Source: Pseudonocardia hydrocarbonoxydans
GTDB lineage: Bacteria; Actinomycetota; Actinomycetes; Mycobacteriales; Pseudonocardiaceae
Direction of reading: 5' to 3'
Length of the DNA: 64,000 bases
NCBI RefSeq assembly: GCF_006539565.1
Contig: NZ_BJNG01000016.1
Span: forward strand, 239,456 to 303,455
Shown: piece after piece, positions 46,251 to 55,722 of the stretch
Position numbering within the stretch: position 1 is the first letter of the stretch
How the letters are laid out: the number at the start of each line of letters is the position of its first letter
Translations under genes and position numbers: made by a program
The notes under the pieces: model-generated
The model's database searches: none
Seen by the model: the letters and a program-made list of their open reading frames with translations, nothing else
What the model was told of the DNA's origin: nothing

Positions 46251-47594
46251 CTACAGAACCGGCAGGTAGGTGGCCAGTTCGTAGGGGGTGACGTTGCGGC
46301 GGTAGGCGTCCCACTCGGCGCGCTTGTTGCGCAGGAAGAAGTCGAACACGTGCTCGCCGAGGACCTCGGCCACCAGCTCGGAGCCCTCCATCGCGTGCAG
46401 CGCCTCGGTGAGGTTCTGCGGCAGCGGCTCGTAGCCCAGGGCGCGGCGCTCGGTGTCGGTGAGCGACCACACGTCGTCCTCGGTGGCCGGGCCCAGCTCG
46501 TAGCCCTTCGCGACGCCCTGCAGCCCGGCCCCGAGGATCACCGCGAACGCCAGGTAGGGGTTGCACGCGGTGTCCAGCGTGCGGATCTCCACCCGCCGCG
46601 TCGAGGACTTGCCGGGCGAGTACATCGGCACGCGCGCCAGTGCGGAGCGGTTGGCGTGGCCCCATGACACCGCCGTCGGGGCCTCCCCGCCGGTGATCAG
46701 GCGCTTGTAGGAGTTGACCCACTGGTTGGTGACGGCGCTGATCTCGCGCGCGTGCCGCAGGACACCGGCCACGAACGCCTTGCCCGTCTCGGACAGCTCG
46801 TAGGGGTCGTTCGGGTCGTGGAAGGCGTTGCGGTCGCCCTCGAACAGCGAGAAGTGCGTGTGCATCGCCGAGCCGGGGTGCTGGGAGAACGGCTTGGGCA
46901 TGAACGACGCCCGCACGCCCTGGGTGATCGCCACCTCCTTCACCACGTACCGGAAGGTCATGATGTTGTCGGCCATCGTCAGGGCGTCGGCGTAGCGCAG
47001 GTCGATCTCCTGCTGGCCCGGCCCGCCCTCGTGGTGGCTGAACTCCACCGAGATGCCCATCGACTCCAGGGTCTCCACCGCGTTGCGCCGGAAGTGCGGG
47101 GCGACGTCGTGGCTGGCCTGGTCGAAGTAGCCGCCGGAGTCGGCGGGCACCGGCGGGGTGCCGTCGGCGGTGAGCTCGCGGAGCAGGTAGAACTCGATCT
47201 CGGGGTGGACGTAGCAGGTGAAGCCGGCCTCGGCGGCCTTGCTCAGTGCGCGGCGCAGGACGTGGCGGGGGTCGGCCCAGGACGGCGAGCCGTCGGGCAT
47301 GGCGATGTCGCAGAACATGCGGGCGGAGTAGTGCTCGCCCGAGGAGGTCTCCCACGGCAGCACCTGGAAGGTCGACGGGTCGGGGCGGGCGACCATGTCG
47401 GACTCGTAGACCCGCGCGAAGCCCTCGATCGCCGACCCGTCGAACCCGATGCCCTCCGCGAAGGCCCCCTCCAGCTCGGCGGGCGCGACGGCCACCGACT
47501 TCAGGTAACCGAGCACGTCGGTGAACCAGAGGCGCACGAAGCGGATGTCGCGTTCCTCGAGGGTGCGGAGCACGAACTCCTGCTGGCGATCCAT
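46251..47594 (-). CDS. glnA2: Glutamine synthetase, type I, GlnA2-like
   Basis: A 447-residue glutamine synthetase-fold enzyme that matches mycobacterial GlnA2 from its first residues (MDRQQEFVLRTLEERD) on. Conserved segments include FDGSAIEGFA, YVHPEIEFYL, EFSHHEGGPGQQEIDLR and KPFSQHPGSAMHTHFSLFE. The adenylylated Tyr loop of GlnA1 (YxLPPEE-like) reads VWSLTDTE here, so regulation by adenylylation is not expected. GlnA2 paralogues in other actinomycetes include ligases with altered substrates such as polyamines, so ammonium assimilation is not certain. A GlnR-like motif sits just upstream. Confidence 0.9.
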   Translation of the reverse strand: MDRQQEFVLRTLEERDIRFVRLWFTDVLGYLKSVAVAPAELEGAFAEGIGFDGSAIEGFARVYESDMVARPDPSTFQVLPWETSSGEHYSARMFCDIAMPDGSPSWADPRHVLRRALSKAAEAGFTCYVHPEIEFYLLRELTADGTPPVPADSGGYFDQASHDVAPHFRRNAVETLESMGISVEFSHHEGGPGQQEIDLRYADALTMADNIMTFRYVVKEVAITQGVRASFMPKPFSQHPGSAMHTHFSLFEGDRNAFHDPNDPYELSETGKAFVAGVLRHAREISAVTNQWVNSYKRLITGGEAPTAVSWGHANRSALARVPMYSPGKSSTRRVEIRTLDTACNPYLAFAVILGAGLQGVAKGYELGPATEDDVWSLTDTERRALGYEPLPQNLTEALHAMEGSELVAEVLGEHVFDFFLRNKRAEWDAYRRNVTPYELATYLPVL

Positions 47595-47617
47595 GGCCCG
47601 GAGAGTAGGAACGTCGC

Positions 47618-47633
47618 GTTACGAACGTGTTTC
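47618..47633 (-). promoter_or_regulatory. GlnR-like half box upstream of glnA2
   Basis: Read on the minus strand the sequence is GAAAC-N6-GTAAC, the b-site/a-site spacing of the actinomycete GlnR/PhoP-type box (GTnAC-N6-GAAAC repeats). It ends 24 bases before the glnA2 start. The flanking third and fourth half sites are poor. Regulation by nitrogen status is therefore plausible but not shown. Confidence 0.4.
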
Positions 47634-47659
47634 GTCGCAGGTCGGATCGGCGGCCGGGC

Positions 47660-49231
47660 TCAGATCACGCAGGAGGCCCCGTCGGCGGGCACCTCGAGGT
47701 CGACCAGGTACCGCGTGACGAGGTCGTCGACGCACGGCACCCCCGACAGCGCGACGGTGTGCTGGTTGCCCTCGACCGACAGCAGCGTGCCGCCGATCTG
47801 GTCGGCCAGGCGCACCCCGGCCTCGTAGGGCGTGGCCGGGTCGCCGGTCACCGAGATCACCAGCACCGGCGGCAGGCCCTCGACGACGGGCAGCGCGGGC
47901 TCGGTCGTCGGCGGCACCGGCCAGAACGCGCACGGCGGGCGCGCGGAGCTGGGGCCGCGGCCGTCGTCGCGGAACGGGGCGACCTCGCGGTAGCGGGTGT
48001 CGATCTCCAGGAACACCGCCGGGTCGGTGATGCGCTCCTCGTCGACGCAGCTGATCACCGGGAACGCCTCCAGGTCGTTGCTGTAGGACCCGTCCTCGGC
48101 CCGGCTCTCGTAGAGGTCGGCCAGCAGCATCAGGACCCGGCCCTGGCCGACCGTCAGCTCCTGCAGCCCGATCCGCAGGATCTCCCACAGCTCCTCGCTG
48201 TAGAGCGCCTGGACCACCCCGGTCATCGCGTCGGTGTAGCCCAGCCGCCGCCCGTCGCCGACGGCCGCGGGCGCGTCGTAGAGCGGCAGGACCAGCGCCC
48301 GGAACCGTTCGACGGCCGCGGCCGGGTCGGGCCCGATCGCGCAGCCGGGCTGGGCGGCGCAGTCGGCCGCGAACGCGTCGAAGGCCAGCTGGAACCCGGC
48401 GCCCTGCGCGACGAGGCTCTCCACGGCGTCCTGCGCCGGGTCGACCGCCCCGTCCAGGACGAGCGCGCGCACGTTCGCCGGGAACGCCTCGGCGTACTCG
48501 GCGCCGATGAACGTGCCGTAGGAGTAGCCCAGGAAGGTCAGCTTCTCGTCGCCCAGCGCCGAGCGCAGGACGTCCAGGTCGCGCACGACGTCGCGGGTGC
48601 CGACGTTGGCGAGCACGTCGAGCCCGACCCGCTCCACGCAGCGGTCGACGAACTCCTGCGAGTCGGCCTCGGCGATGGCGACGCCCTCCGGGGAGCCGTC
48701 GACGTCCAGGTCGGCCCGTTCCTCGTCGCGCTCGGCGTCGGTCTCGCAGTCGATGGCGGGCTCGCTGGACCCCACCCCGCGCGGGTCGAACCCGATGAGG
48801 TCGAAGCGCTCGGCGAGCGGGGTGCCGGCCAGCGACCCGGCCAGCGAGGGCGCGAAGCTCATCCCCGAGGCCCCCGGCCCGCCCGGGTTGGTCAGCAGCG
48901 AGCCGATGCGGTCGCCGGTGGCCCGCTTGCGCAGCATCGCGATCTCGGCGGTCCGGCCGTCGGGGTCCGCGTAGTCCAGCGGCACCGTGACCCGCGCGCA
49001 GTCCAGGGCCGGGTCGGCGTAGGCGTCGGCGTCGTCGGGGGTGACCGCGAACGGTGCGCAGGGCCCCCATTCGGGCTCCTGGCCGTAGAACGCCTCCAGG
49101 CCGGGCGGCGCGGCGGTACCCGCGGCGCTGCCGCGGCCCGCCGTCGTCGTGGTGCATCCGGCCACCAGCGCCACCACGGCGAGCGCGGCGGCGGGGGCGG
49201 CGACACGTCGGGCGTCCATCTCGCCGAGCAT
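47660..49231 (-). CDS. Exported TAP-like alpha/beta hydrolase lipoprotein (tripeptidyl aminopeptidase-like)
   Basis: A 523-residue secreted hydrolase. A signal peptide ends at the lipobox LVAGC, so it is probably membrane-anchored. Family segments are [15 protein letters not shown], the nucleophile elbow [22 protein letters not shown], and the C-terminal TAP-like domain with [21 protein letters not shown] and GNQHTVAL (catalytic Asp and His). It likely cleaves N-terminal peptides or esters outside the cell. ATG 49231 chosen; ATG 49219 would also keep the signal peptide. It is divergent from panB. Confidence 0.88.
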   Translation of the reverse strand: MLGEMDARRVAAPAAALAVVALVAGCTTTTAGRGSAAGTAAPPGLEAFYGQEPEWGPCAPFAVTPDDADAYADPALDCARVTVPLDYADPDGRTAEIAMLRKRATGDRIGSLLTNPGGPGASGMSFAPSLAGSLAGTPLAERFDLIGFDPRGVGSSEPAIDCETDAERDEERADLDVDGSPEGVAIAEADSQEFVDRCVERVGLDVLANVGTRDVVRDLDVLRSALGDEKLTFLGYSYGTFIGAEYAEAFPANVRALVLDGAVDPAQDAVESLVAQGAGFQLAFDAFAADCAAQPGCAIGPDPAAAVERFRALVLPLYDAPAAVGDGRRLGYTDAMTGVVQALYSEELWEILRIGLQELTVGQGRVLMLLADLYESRAEDGSYSNDLEAFPVISCVDEERITDPAVFLEIDTRYREVAPFRDDGRGPSSARPPCAFWPVPPTTEPALPVVEGLPPVLVISVTGDPATPYEAGVRLADQIGGTLLSVEGNQHTVALSGVPCVDDLVTRYLVDLEVPADGASCVI

Positions 49232-49386
49232 GCCAGCCCCGCGGCGCCACCCGTTCGGCGCATCACCCGGCCGGTGTGAAGTCCGTCGCTCACCGGTGCC
49301 GCGGGCGCCGCGGGCTGTCACGCTCTCCCTCGTCACCACCGGAACACCCGGGGACCCGCGAGGGCCTCGAGGGAGGACGGACAACG

Positions 49387-50241
49387 ATGTCTGACGATGC
49401 GACCGCCGCCGAGGTACAGGCCCCCTACCGGGCTCCCGAGCGGCCGAAGCGGACCCGCGTGCACCACCTGCGCGAGATGAAGGACCGCGGCGAGCGCTGG
49501 CCGATGCTCACCGCCTACGACGTGTACTCCGCGGAGATCTTCGACGAGGCCGGCATCCCGGTCCTGCTGGTCGGCGACTCGGCGGGCAACAACGTCTACG
49601 GCTACGACAACACCATCCCGGTGACCGTCGACGAGCTGATGCCGCTGGTCAAGGCGGTGGTCCGGGGGGCGAAGAGCGCGCTGGTCGTCGCCGACCTGCC
49701 CTTCGGCAGCTACCAGGTCAGCCCCGAGCAGGCGCTGACCACCGCCTTCCGGTTCATGAAGGAGGGCGGCGCGCACGCCGTCAAGCTGGAGGGCGGGGCG
49801 CGCTACGCCCCGCAGGTCGAGGCGCTGACCGGTGCCGGGATCCCGGTGATGGCCCACCTCGGCTTCACCCCGCAGAGCGAGCACGCCCTGGGCGGTTTCC
49901 GCATCCAGGGGCGCGGCGACCGCGGCGAGAAGCTCATCGAGGACGCGCTGGCCATGCAGGCCGCCGGCGCGTTCGCCGTGGTGCTGGAGATGGTGCCCGC
50001 CGACGTCGCCAAGCGCGTCACCGGCGAGCTCGCCGTCCCGACCGTCGGGATCGGCGCGGGCCCGGACTGCGACGCGCAGGTCCTGGTCTGGTCGGACATG
50101 GCCGGGATGAACCGCGGCCGCAAGCCGCGCTTCGTCCGGCAGTACGCCGACGTCGGGTCGATCCTGCACGACGCCGCCCGGCGGTTCGGCGACGAGGTGC
50201 GCGGCGGGGAGTACCCCGACGCCGAGCACTCGTACTCCTGA
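49387..50241 (+). CDS. panB: 3-methyl-2-oxobutanoate hydroxymethyltransferase
   Basis: A 284-residue PanB, first committed enzyme of pantothenate synthesis: 2-oxoisovalerate plus methylene-tetrahydrofolate gives ketopantoate. Family segments are [26 protein letters not shown] with the Mg2+-binding Asp, VKLEGG, and [14 protein letters not shown] with the catalytic Glu. The N-terminal 20 residues are an unconserved tail. No panC/panD genes are adjacent; a perfect palindrome follows as terminator. Confidence 0.95.
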   Translation: MSDDATAAEVQAPYRAPERPKRTRVHHLREMKDRGERWPMLTAYDVYSAEIFDEAGIPVLLVGDSAGNNVYGYDNTIPVTVDELMPLVKAVVRGAKSALVVADLPFGSYQVSPEQALTTAFRFMKEGGAHAVKLEGGARYAPQVEALTGAGIPVMAHLGFTPQSEHALGGFRIQGRGDRGEKLIEDALAMQAAGAFAVVLEMVPADVAKRVTGELAVPTVGIGAGPDCDAQVLVWSDMAGMNRGRKPRFVRQYADVGSILHDAARRFGDEVRGGEYPDAEHSYS

Positions 50242-50247
50242 GGCCTC

Positions 50248-50281
50248 CCGCACGGGCGCGCGACGTCGCGCGCCCGTGCGG
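50248..50281. terminator. Perfect 34-base palindrome (bidirectional terminator)
   Basis: CCGCACGGGCGCGCGAC at 50248-50264 is followed directly by its exact reverse complement to 50281. It lies six bases past the panB stop and just before the convergent LapA-domain gene stop at 50293. As RNA it would fold into a hairpin of about 15 bp; no U-tract follows. Confidence 0.75.
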
Positions 50282-50292
50282 TGACCAGAGGG

Positions 50293-50751
50293 TCAGCGCG
50301 CGGCGCGCTTGGCCGCGCGGCGCAGCTGCAGGATCCGCAGCCCGCCCGGGATCGCGACGAGCAGCAGCCCGGCGATGGCGGCCAGCAGCAGCGCGACGCC
50401 CGCCGGCAGCGACCCGGAGAAGCCCAGGAAGTTGATCACGATCGGCGTGTTGTTCTGCAGGATGAACACCAGCAGGAAGATGCCGACGATCGCCGAGAGG
50501 ATCAGCCCCGTCCAGAGCCCGCCGCTGCGGCTGTGGGCCACGATCGGGTCGCGCGCCGGCGTGGTGGGCACGGGGGCGGTGTCGGGGTCGGTGTCCGCGG
50601 GGACGGCGACCGTGCGGCCGTCGGGGTCGGTGACCGGGCCCACCGGGCGCATCCCGGGGTTGGTGGCCGGGTCGGCGTGCGGGTCGTGCGGCCCGACACT
50701 GCCGTAGCTGGGTCCCCCGGTCCGGGTCGCCCGCGTCGGGTCCTCGGTCAT
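50293..50751 (-). CDS. LapA-domain (DUF1049) membrane protein
   Basis: A 152-residue protein. A long, disordered Pro/Asp/Thr-rich N-terminal region (1-85) precedes two hydrophobic helices (about 88-108 and 120-140) separated by LQNNTPIVINFLGFSG, the hallmark of DUF1049/LapA, which in enterobacteria joins LapB in lipopolysaccharide assembly. Actinomycetes lack LPS, so a different envelope role is expected. ATG 50751 is preferred for the GGTGG upstream; ATG 50763 is also possible. Confidence 0.75.
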   Translation of the reverse strand: MTEDPTRATRTGGPSYGSVGPHDPHADPATNPGMRPVGPVTDPDGRTVAVPADTDPDTAPVPTTPARDPIVAHSRSGGLWTGLILSAIVGIFLLVFILQNNTPIVINFLGFSGSLPAGVALLLAAIAGLLLVAIPGGLRILQLRRAAKRAAR

Positions 50752-50845
50752 CGCCGCCACCATCCCTGTTCGTCCCACCGGTTGAGCGGCGAAGTATCCC
50801 GCAACGGCCGGTGTGACGCGGAGCACGGTCGGTTAACGTCCGGCC

Positions 50846-51757
50846 ATGGACTACGCCGCCGCGCTGGACACCTTCTTCACCGAGCCTCCCGACTCCACCG
50901 CCGCCGTCGCCGCGCCCTCCCCCACCCCCGCCCGCGTCCTGCGTGACGCCCTGGAACCGGTCGCCATGCACGGCGTCTGGTCCGAACGGGTCAACCGCGC
51001 GCTCGCCGCCCGCGGCCACGACTTCCTCACCGGCTACGTCACCGGCCGCGCCGCCCCGCTGGGCGAGGTGCCCTCGTCGGTGGTCGCGGCGACGTTCGCG
51101 GTGTTCGAGCCGAACGTCGTCGACGCCCTGTGGACCGCGGGCCGGGCGCTGGTCCCGCTGCCGGAGCTGATCGCGCTGCGCGACGCGGAGGCCGCGGCCA
51201 GCCTGCGCGCCGTCCTGGGCGACGCCGCGGAGCCCGAGGTCGCCCGCGTCGCGGGGATCCTGGAGGACGCCGTGGCGGGCCTGGACGGGACCGGCCGGGT
51301 GCTGTTCTCGGCGCTGCGCTCCCAGCCGCGCCTCCCCGACGCGTTCGGCCGTCTCTGGCGCGCGGCCGACCTCGTCCGCGAGCACCGCGGCGACGGCCAC
51401 GTCGCGGCCTGCATCGCCGCCGGGCTCGACCCCGTCCGGATGGGCGTGCTCATGGAGGTCTGGCTCGGCTACCCGGTCGGCGAGTACTCGGGCACCCGCG
51501 CGTGGCCCGACGAGGCCGCCGCGGCGGGCGTCGCCCGGCTGGAGGCCGACGGCCTGATCGCCGACGGCGCCATCACCGAGCGGGGCCGCGCGGTCCGCGA
51601 CGCGATCGAGGCCGCCACCGACGCCTCCCAGGAGGCGCTGGTCGCGGCACTGGGCGCCGACCTGGAGCCGGTGGCCGCCGTGGTCGCCGGGTGGTCGGAG
51701 CAGTGCGTGCAGGCCCGCCAGTTCCCGCCGGACCCGCGCAAGCGCGCCGCGGGCTGA
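50846..51757 (+). CDS. SCO6745-family protein
   Basis: A 303-residue mostly helical protein that resembles actinobacterial SCO6745-type proteins: ALEPVAMHGVWSERVNRALAARG with LTGYVTGRAAPLGEV, and a C-terminal third with TERGRAVRDAIEAATD that is like a winged-helix of MarR-type proteins. Function unknown. It lies divergently to the LapA gene and converges on the ElaA-like gene with four bases between stops. Family call from pattern memory, moderate confidence. Confidence 0.65.
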   Translation: MDYAAALDTFFTEPPDSTAAVAAPSPTPARVLRDALEPVAMHGVWSERVNRALAARGHDFLTGYVTGRAAPLGEVPSSVVAATFAVFEPNVVDALWTAGRALVPLPELIALRDAEAAASLRAVLGDAAEPEVARVAGILEDAVAGLDGTGRVLFSALRSQPRLPDAFGRLWRAADLVREHRGDGHVAACIAAGLDPVRMGVLMEVWLGYPVGEYSGTRAWPDEAAAAGVARLEADGLIADGAITERGRAVRDAIEAATDASQEALVAALGADLEPVAAVVAGWSEQCVQARQFPPDPRKRAAG

Positions 51758-51761
51758 GGCC

Positions 51762-52226
51762 CTACCGGACGGCGCGGCGCATCGGCAGGTGCGTCACACC
51801 GTCCCAGTCGTAGGGCTCGCCCGCGACCTCGAAGCCGAACGAGCGGTAGAACGCGACCAGGTGCTCCTGGGCGTCGAGCACGCACGGCCGGTCGCCGACC
51901 TCGCCGAGCACCGCCGCCACGAGCCGCCTGCCCAGCCCGTGCCCGCGCGCCGACGGGGCGGTGCACAGCCGCCCGATCCGGTACCCGCCGTCGCGCTCCT
52001 TGAGCAGCCGCAGCGTGCCCAGGACCGGCTCGGGCCGACCCTCGCCGCCCAGCCAGTAGTGGCGGGCGCGGTCCTCGAGGTCGCGCCCGTCGAGCTCGGG
52101 GTAGGCACAGGACTGCTCGACGACGAACACCTCCACCCGCAGCCGCAGCAGCGCGTAGAGGGTCTGCGGATCGAGGTCGGCCGCCCAGGCCCGGTGCACG
52201 GTCGCCGCGATCAGGTCGTTGCTCAC
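51762..52226 (-). CDS. ElaA-like GNAT acetyltransferase
   Basis: A 154-residue GNAT protein of the ElaA family: LYALLRLRVEVFVVEQSCAYPELDGRDLEDR is the family N-terminus, IGRLCTAPSARGHGLGRRLV the acetyl-CoA loop and FYRSFGFEVAGEPYDWDGV the C-terminus. The acyl acceptor of ElaA is not established. Start is GTG 52226. It is followed upstream by a small tandem-repeat array and then the divergent mtr gene. Confidence 0.82.
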   Translation of the reverse strand: MSNDLIAATVHRAWAADLDPQTLYALLRLRVEVFVVEQSCAYPELDGRDLEDRARHYWLGGEGRPEPVLGTLRLLKERDGGYRIGRLCTAPSARGHGLGRRLVAAVLGEVGDRPCVLDAQEHLVAFYRSFGFEVAGEPYDWDGVTHLPMRRAVR

Positions 52227-52263
52227 CCCCTCTCCCTACCAGACCACCCCCGCCCCCACCCCC

Positions 52264-52326
52264 CGCGAGTCCCCCGGTTCCCGCTCGCGAGTCCCCCGGT
52301 TCCCGCCCGCGAGTCCCCCGATCCGG
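52264..52326 (+). repeat. 22-bp tandem repeat (2.6 copies)
   Basis: The unit CGCGAGTCCCCCGGTTCCCG plus two bases begins at 52264, 52286 and 52308; the second copy differs at its last base and the third is cut short after 13 matching bases (continues to about 52326 with divergence). It fills the promoter gap between the ElaA-like gene and mtr. Confidence 0.8.
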
Positions 52327-52368
52327 TCGGACCCCGCGGCCACCCGCCGACCCGGCTAGCCTCCACCG

Positions 52369-53730
52369 GTGCGCCACCACGATCTCGTCGTCATCGGCAC
52401 CGGCTCCGGCAACTCCATCGTCGACTCCCGCTTCGACCACCTCGACGTGGCGATCGTCGAGCACGGGGTGTTCGGTGGCACCTGCCTGAACGTGGGGTGC
52501 ATCCCGACGAAGATGTACGTCTACCCGGCCGACGTCGCCCAGCACATCCGGCACGCGTCGCGCTTCGGCATCGACGCCACGGTCGACAAGGTGCGCTGGA
52601 CCGACATCCGCGACCGCGTGTTCTCCCGCATCGACCCGATCGCCGCGGGCGGGCGCGAGTACCGCGTCGAGCGCTGCCCGAACGTCACCGTGTACGAGGG
52701 ACACGCCCGGTTCACCGGGCCACGCGAGCTCTCCGTCGACGGCGGGGAGCCGTTCACCGCCGACCGGGTCGTGATCGCCGCGGGGGGCCGCGCGGCGATC
52801 CCGGAGGTGATCACCGCCTCCGGCATCCCGTACGAGACCTCCGACACGATCATGCGCATCGACGCCCTGCCCGAGCACCTGCTCATCGTCGGCGCCGGCT
52901 ACATCGGCGCCGAGTTCGCCCACGTCTTCTCCGCGCTCGGCTCGCGCGTCACGATCATCGGGCGGGGGCGGCACCTGCTGCGCTCGCAGGACGAGACGGT
53001 GGCGGAGCGGTTCACCGCGGCCGTCCGCGACCGCTGGGACGTCCGCCTCGGACAGCCGATCACCGCGGCCCGCCACGGCGCCGACGGCGTGGAGCTCACC
53101 CTGCAGGACGGGTCGGCCGTGCGCGGCGACCTCGTGCTCGTCGCCACCGGGCGCGAGCCCAACAGCGACCTGCTCGACCTCGACCGGGCCGGCATCGCCG
53201 TGCACGCCGACGGCCGGATCGTCGTCGACGGGCACCAGCGCACCACCGTCGACGGCGTGTTCGCCCTCGGTGACGTCAGCTCGCCGTTCCAGCTCAAGCA
53301 CGTGGCCAACCACGAGGCCCGGGTCGTGGCGCACAACCTCGCCCACCCCGACGACCTGCGCACCACCAACCACCACGCCGTGCCCGCCGCGGTCTTCACC
53401 GACCCGCAGATCGCGGCGGTCGGGCGCACCGAGGCGCAGTGCCGGGCCGAGGGCCTGGACCACGTCGTGAAGATCCAGGCCTACGGCGACGTCGCCTACG
53501 GCTGGGCGATGGAGGACACCACCGGCTTCTGCAAGGTCATCGCGGAGCGCGGCACCGGCCGGATACTCGGCGCGCACGTGATGGGGCCGCAGGCGAGCAC
53601 CGTGATCCAGCCGCTCGTGCAGGCCATGGCGTTCGGGTTGGGGGCCCGCGAGATGGCCACCGGGCAGTACTGGATCCATCCCGCGCTACCCGAAGTGGTC
53701 GAGAACGCACTGCTCGGGCTCGATCTGTAG
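52369..53730 (+). CDS. mtr: Mycothione reductase
   Basis: A 453-residue pyridine-nucleotide disulfide oxidoreductase. It reduces mycothiol disulfide with NADPH, keeping the actinomycete thiol pool. The redox pair is Cys39/Cys44 in [16 protein letters not shown] motif [13 protein letters not shown] and NADPH motif [15 protein letters not shown] are present; the catalytic His437/Glu442 lie in [14 protein letters not shown]. The early [10 protein letters not shown] and [11 protein letters not shown] segments distinguish Mtr from lipoamide or glutathione reductases. Start GTG 52369. Confidence 0.93.
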   Translation: MRHHDLVVIGTGSGNSIVDSRFDHLDVAIVEHGVFGGTCLNVGCIPTKMYVYPADVAQHIRHASRFGIDATVDKVRWTDIRDRVFSRIDPIAAGGREYRVERCPNVTVYEGHARFTGPRELSVDGGEPFTADRVVIAAGGRAAIPEVITASGIPYETSDTIMRIDALPEHLLIVGAGYIGAEFAHVFSALGSRVTIIGRGRHLLRSQDETVAERFTAAVRDRWDVRLGQPITAARHGADGVELTLQDGSAVRGDLVLVATGREPNSDLLDLDRAGIAVHADGRIVVDGHQRTTVDGVFALGDVSSPFQLKHVANHEARVVAHNLAHPDDLRTTNHHAVPAAVFTDPQIAAVGRTEAQCRAEGLDHVVKIQAYGDVAYGWAMEDTTGFCKVIAERGTGRILGAHVMGPQASTVIQPLVQAMAFGLGAREMATGQYWIHPALPEVVENALLGLDL

Positions 53731-53805
53731 GGCGCCGGGCGCCGAATACCGGATACTGGGTGGCGCAGTGAGGCCACCCTTCCTCCGACCCACGAGGTGC
53801 CGCCC

Positions 53806-54741
53806 GTGTCCGTAGCCGAGAGTCCCGCCCGCGCGGCCGGTCCGAAGCCCCTGCTGGACGGGCAGCGCGGCGTCGCGTCCACCGTCGCCGTCTACGTCTT
53901 CGTGATCGTGCCGCTGCTCGCGCTGCTGGCCGCGGTGCCCGCCGCCTGGGGCTGGGGTCTGAGCTGGGTCGACGTCGCGATCGCCCTGCCGTTCTACGTC
54001 GTCAGCGGCCTCGGCATCACCGTCGGCTTCCACCGCTACTTCACCCACGGCTCGTTCAAGGCCACCCGGCCGCTGCGGATCGCGCTGGCGATCTCGGGCA
54101 GCCTCGCGCTGCAGGGACCGGTGATCGACTGGGTGGCCGACCACCGCCGTCACCACGCGTTCTCCGACAAGGAGGGCGACCCGCACTCCCCGTGGCTGTT
54201 CGGCACCGGCCCACGCGCGCTCGCGAAGGGCTTCTACCACTCGCACATGGGCTGGCTGTTCGGCCGCGACCAGACCAACGAGCGGCGCTTCACCCCCGAC
54301 CTGCTCGCCGACCGCGACATCGTCACGGTCGACCGGCTGTTCGTCCTGTGGGCCACGCTCTCGCTCGTGCTGCCCGGCGTCATCGGCGGGCTGGTGACGA
54401 TGTCCTGGGCGGGCGCGCTCACGGCGTTCTTCTGGGGCGGGCTGGTGCGCGTGGCGCTGCTGCACCACGTCACGTGGTCGATCAACTCGATCTGCCACAT
54501 GATCGGCGATCAGCCGTTCGCCTCCCGCGACCACTCCCGCAACGTGTGGCCGCTCGCCGTCCTGAGCTTCGGCGAGTCGTGGCACAACCTGCACCACGCC
54601 GACCCCACCTGCGCCCGGCACGGCGTGCGGCGCGGGCAGGTCGACATCTCCGCGCGGGTGATCCGCATCTTCGAGAAGCTGGGCTGGGCCCACTCGGTCC
54701 GCTGGCCCACCGCCCGCCGGCTGGAGAAGCTGGCCCGGTGA
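53806..54741 (+). CDS. Membrane fatty-acyl-CoA delta-9 desaturase
   Basis: A 311-residue integral membrane desaturase. Three His boxes are HRYFTH (His76, His81), DHRRHH (His113, His116, His117) and HNLHH near the C-terminus, which bind the di-iron centre; four hydrophobic helices lie between. It inserts a cis double bond in saturated acyl-CoA (or acyl lipid), supplying substrate to the CFA-type methyltransferases encoded further on. GTG 53806 is chosen for the GAGG eight bases upstream; GTG 53797 is possible. Its stop codon lies within the left inverted repeat (54736-54802). Confidence 0.92.
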   Translation: MSVAESPARAAGPKPLLDGQRGVASTVAVYVFVIVPLLALLAAVPAAWGWGLSWVDVAIALPFYVVSGLGITVGFHRYFTHGSFKATRPLRIALAISGSLALQGPVIDWVADHRRHHAFSDKEGDPHSPWLFGTGPRALAKGFYHSHMGWLFGRDQTNERRFTPDLLADRDIVTVDRLFVLWATLSLVLPGVIGGLVTMSWAGALTAFFWGGLVRVALLHHVTWSINSICHMIGDQPFASRDHSRNVWPLAVLSFGESWHNLHHADPTCARHGVRRGQVDISARVIRIFEKLGWAHSVRWPTARRLEKLAR

Positions 54742-54802
54742 TCGTCGTCTGCGGTGCGATCCGGCCAACCGTGGCCGCTGTGCACCGCAGGCGGTGATCA
54801 TG
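54736..54802 (+). repeat. Left 67-bp arm of inverted repeat flanking the DUF559 gene
   Basis: These 67 bases match the reverse complement of 55723-55789 at 62 positions by eye. The arm itself has an internal hairpin: GCGGTGC (54751-54757) and GGCCA (54763-54767) pair with TGGCC (54772-54776) and GCACCGC (54782-54788) around a 4-base loop with a symmetrical 5/5 internal loop. It holds the stop codons of the desaturase gene and of the DUF559 gene. Confidence 0.88.
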
Positions 54803-55664
54803 CAGCGTCGGCCAGGGTGCCGGCGATCTCCCGGGCCGTGCCGACCGGGTCACCGTCGAGGGCATGCCAGGTGTAGCGCAGCAGGGACCACCCCGCGCGG
54901 GTGATCGCGTTGCCCTTGCGCCGGTCGTCGCGGAACCGCTCGGCGTCGACGTGCCACGCCCAGCCGTCGACCTCGACCGCGACCCTCCGCGCCGGGAACG
55001 CCAGATCGATCCGCCACGGCCCGAACGGGTGGCCGAGCACCCAGCCGCCGATGCCCGCGTCGCGCAGGATCGTGACGAGCAACCGTTCGGCGGCCGAGTC
55101 GGCGCGGTCCGCCGACGCCGTGATCAGCTGCCGGGCCCGCGAGGAACCGTGCCGGTCCAGGTTGCGGCAGTAGGCGCGGTGGAGCGCGGCGAACCGCACG
55201 TGGCGCTGCAGCGCCCGGTCCAGGAACACCGACCCCCCGAGCGGGCCGGTCGCCGTCTCCAGCGCGGTCAGCGGCTCCGCCGTCAGGACCAGGTGGCGGT
55301 CCTCGACGCGATCGACGGGCGAGAGGTCGCGGCGGCGGAGCACGACGCCCGGCTGCGGACGCAGGTGCCGGTGACGGGGCACGGTCACCTCGATCTCGTC
55401 GGGTGCCCGGTCGAGCATCCGGTGCCAGTACGCCGCCGCCGGGCCGCTGACCAGCGCCGAGCTCCCCGCCCACAACCACGCTGCCCGCACCCGCGCCTCG
55501 TCGGTGAGCCGGTAGCCGCCGGCCAGGTACACCCCGGGGTGCAGCACCTCCCACTCCTGCCGCTGCACGCGGCGACGCACTGTGCGGGCGCTGATCCCGG
55601 CGTCGACGGCCTGGGCGGTGGTCAGCACGCCGGCCTGGCGGACGAGCAGATGATCGAGGCGCAC
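54798..55664 (-). CDS. AbiEi-like N-terminal domain plus DUF559 (Vsr-like) endonuclease-fold protein
   Basis: A 288-residue protein. Residues about 1-60 form an AbiEi-type winged helix (LVRQAGVLTTAQAVDAG, RRVQRQEWEVLHPGVYL); the C-terminal about 100 residues are a DUF559/PD-(D/E)xK nuclease-like fold with Glu193, Asp220 (WRIDLAFP) and Glu231-x-Asp233 (VAVEVDGWAWH) as probable metal ligands, then FRDDRRKGNAITRAGW. Such genes are numerous and lineage-specific in actinomycetes; activity is not established. No antitoxin/toxin partner is adjacent. It is bracketed by 67-bp inverted repeats and inserted between two lipid genes. Start GTG 55664. Confidence 0.82.
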   Translation of the reverse strand: MRLDHLLVRQAGVLTTAQAVDAGISARTVRRRVQRQEWEVLHPGVYLAGGYRLTDEARVRAAWLWAGSSALVSGPAAAYWHRMLDRAPDEIEVTVPRHRHLRPQPGVVLRRRDLSPVDRVEDRHLVLTAEPLTALETATGPLGGSVFLDRALQRHVRFAALHRAYCRNLDRHGSSRARQLITASADRADSAAERLLVTILRDAGIGGWVLGHPFGPWRIDLAFPARRVAVEVDGWAWHVDAERFRDDRRKGNAITRAGWSLLRYTWHALDGDPVGTAREIAGTLADAA

Positions 55665-55722
55665 CCCCGGAGGATCGCGGACCGACCGTGATCACCGTGG
55701 CCGTTCACCGGAACCCGAGCGC

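Noticed and set aside
52264..52326. Mini CRISPR array
   Set aside because: Copies are contiguous 22-base units without spacers, and no cas genes are present.
54798..55664. Toxin-antitoxin pair (AbiEi/AbiEii)
   Set aside because: Only the AbiEi-like winged helix is present, fused to a nuclease-like domain; no AbiEii nucleotidyltransferase toxin gene lies on either side.
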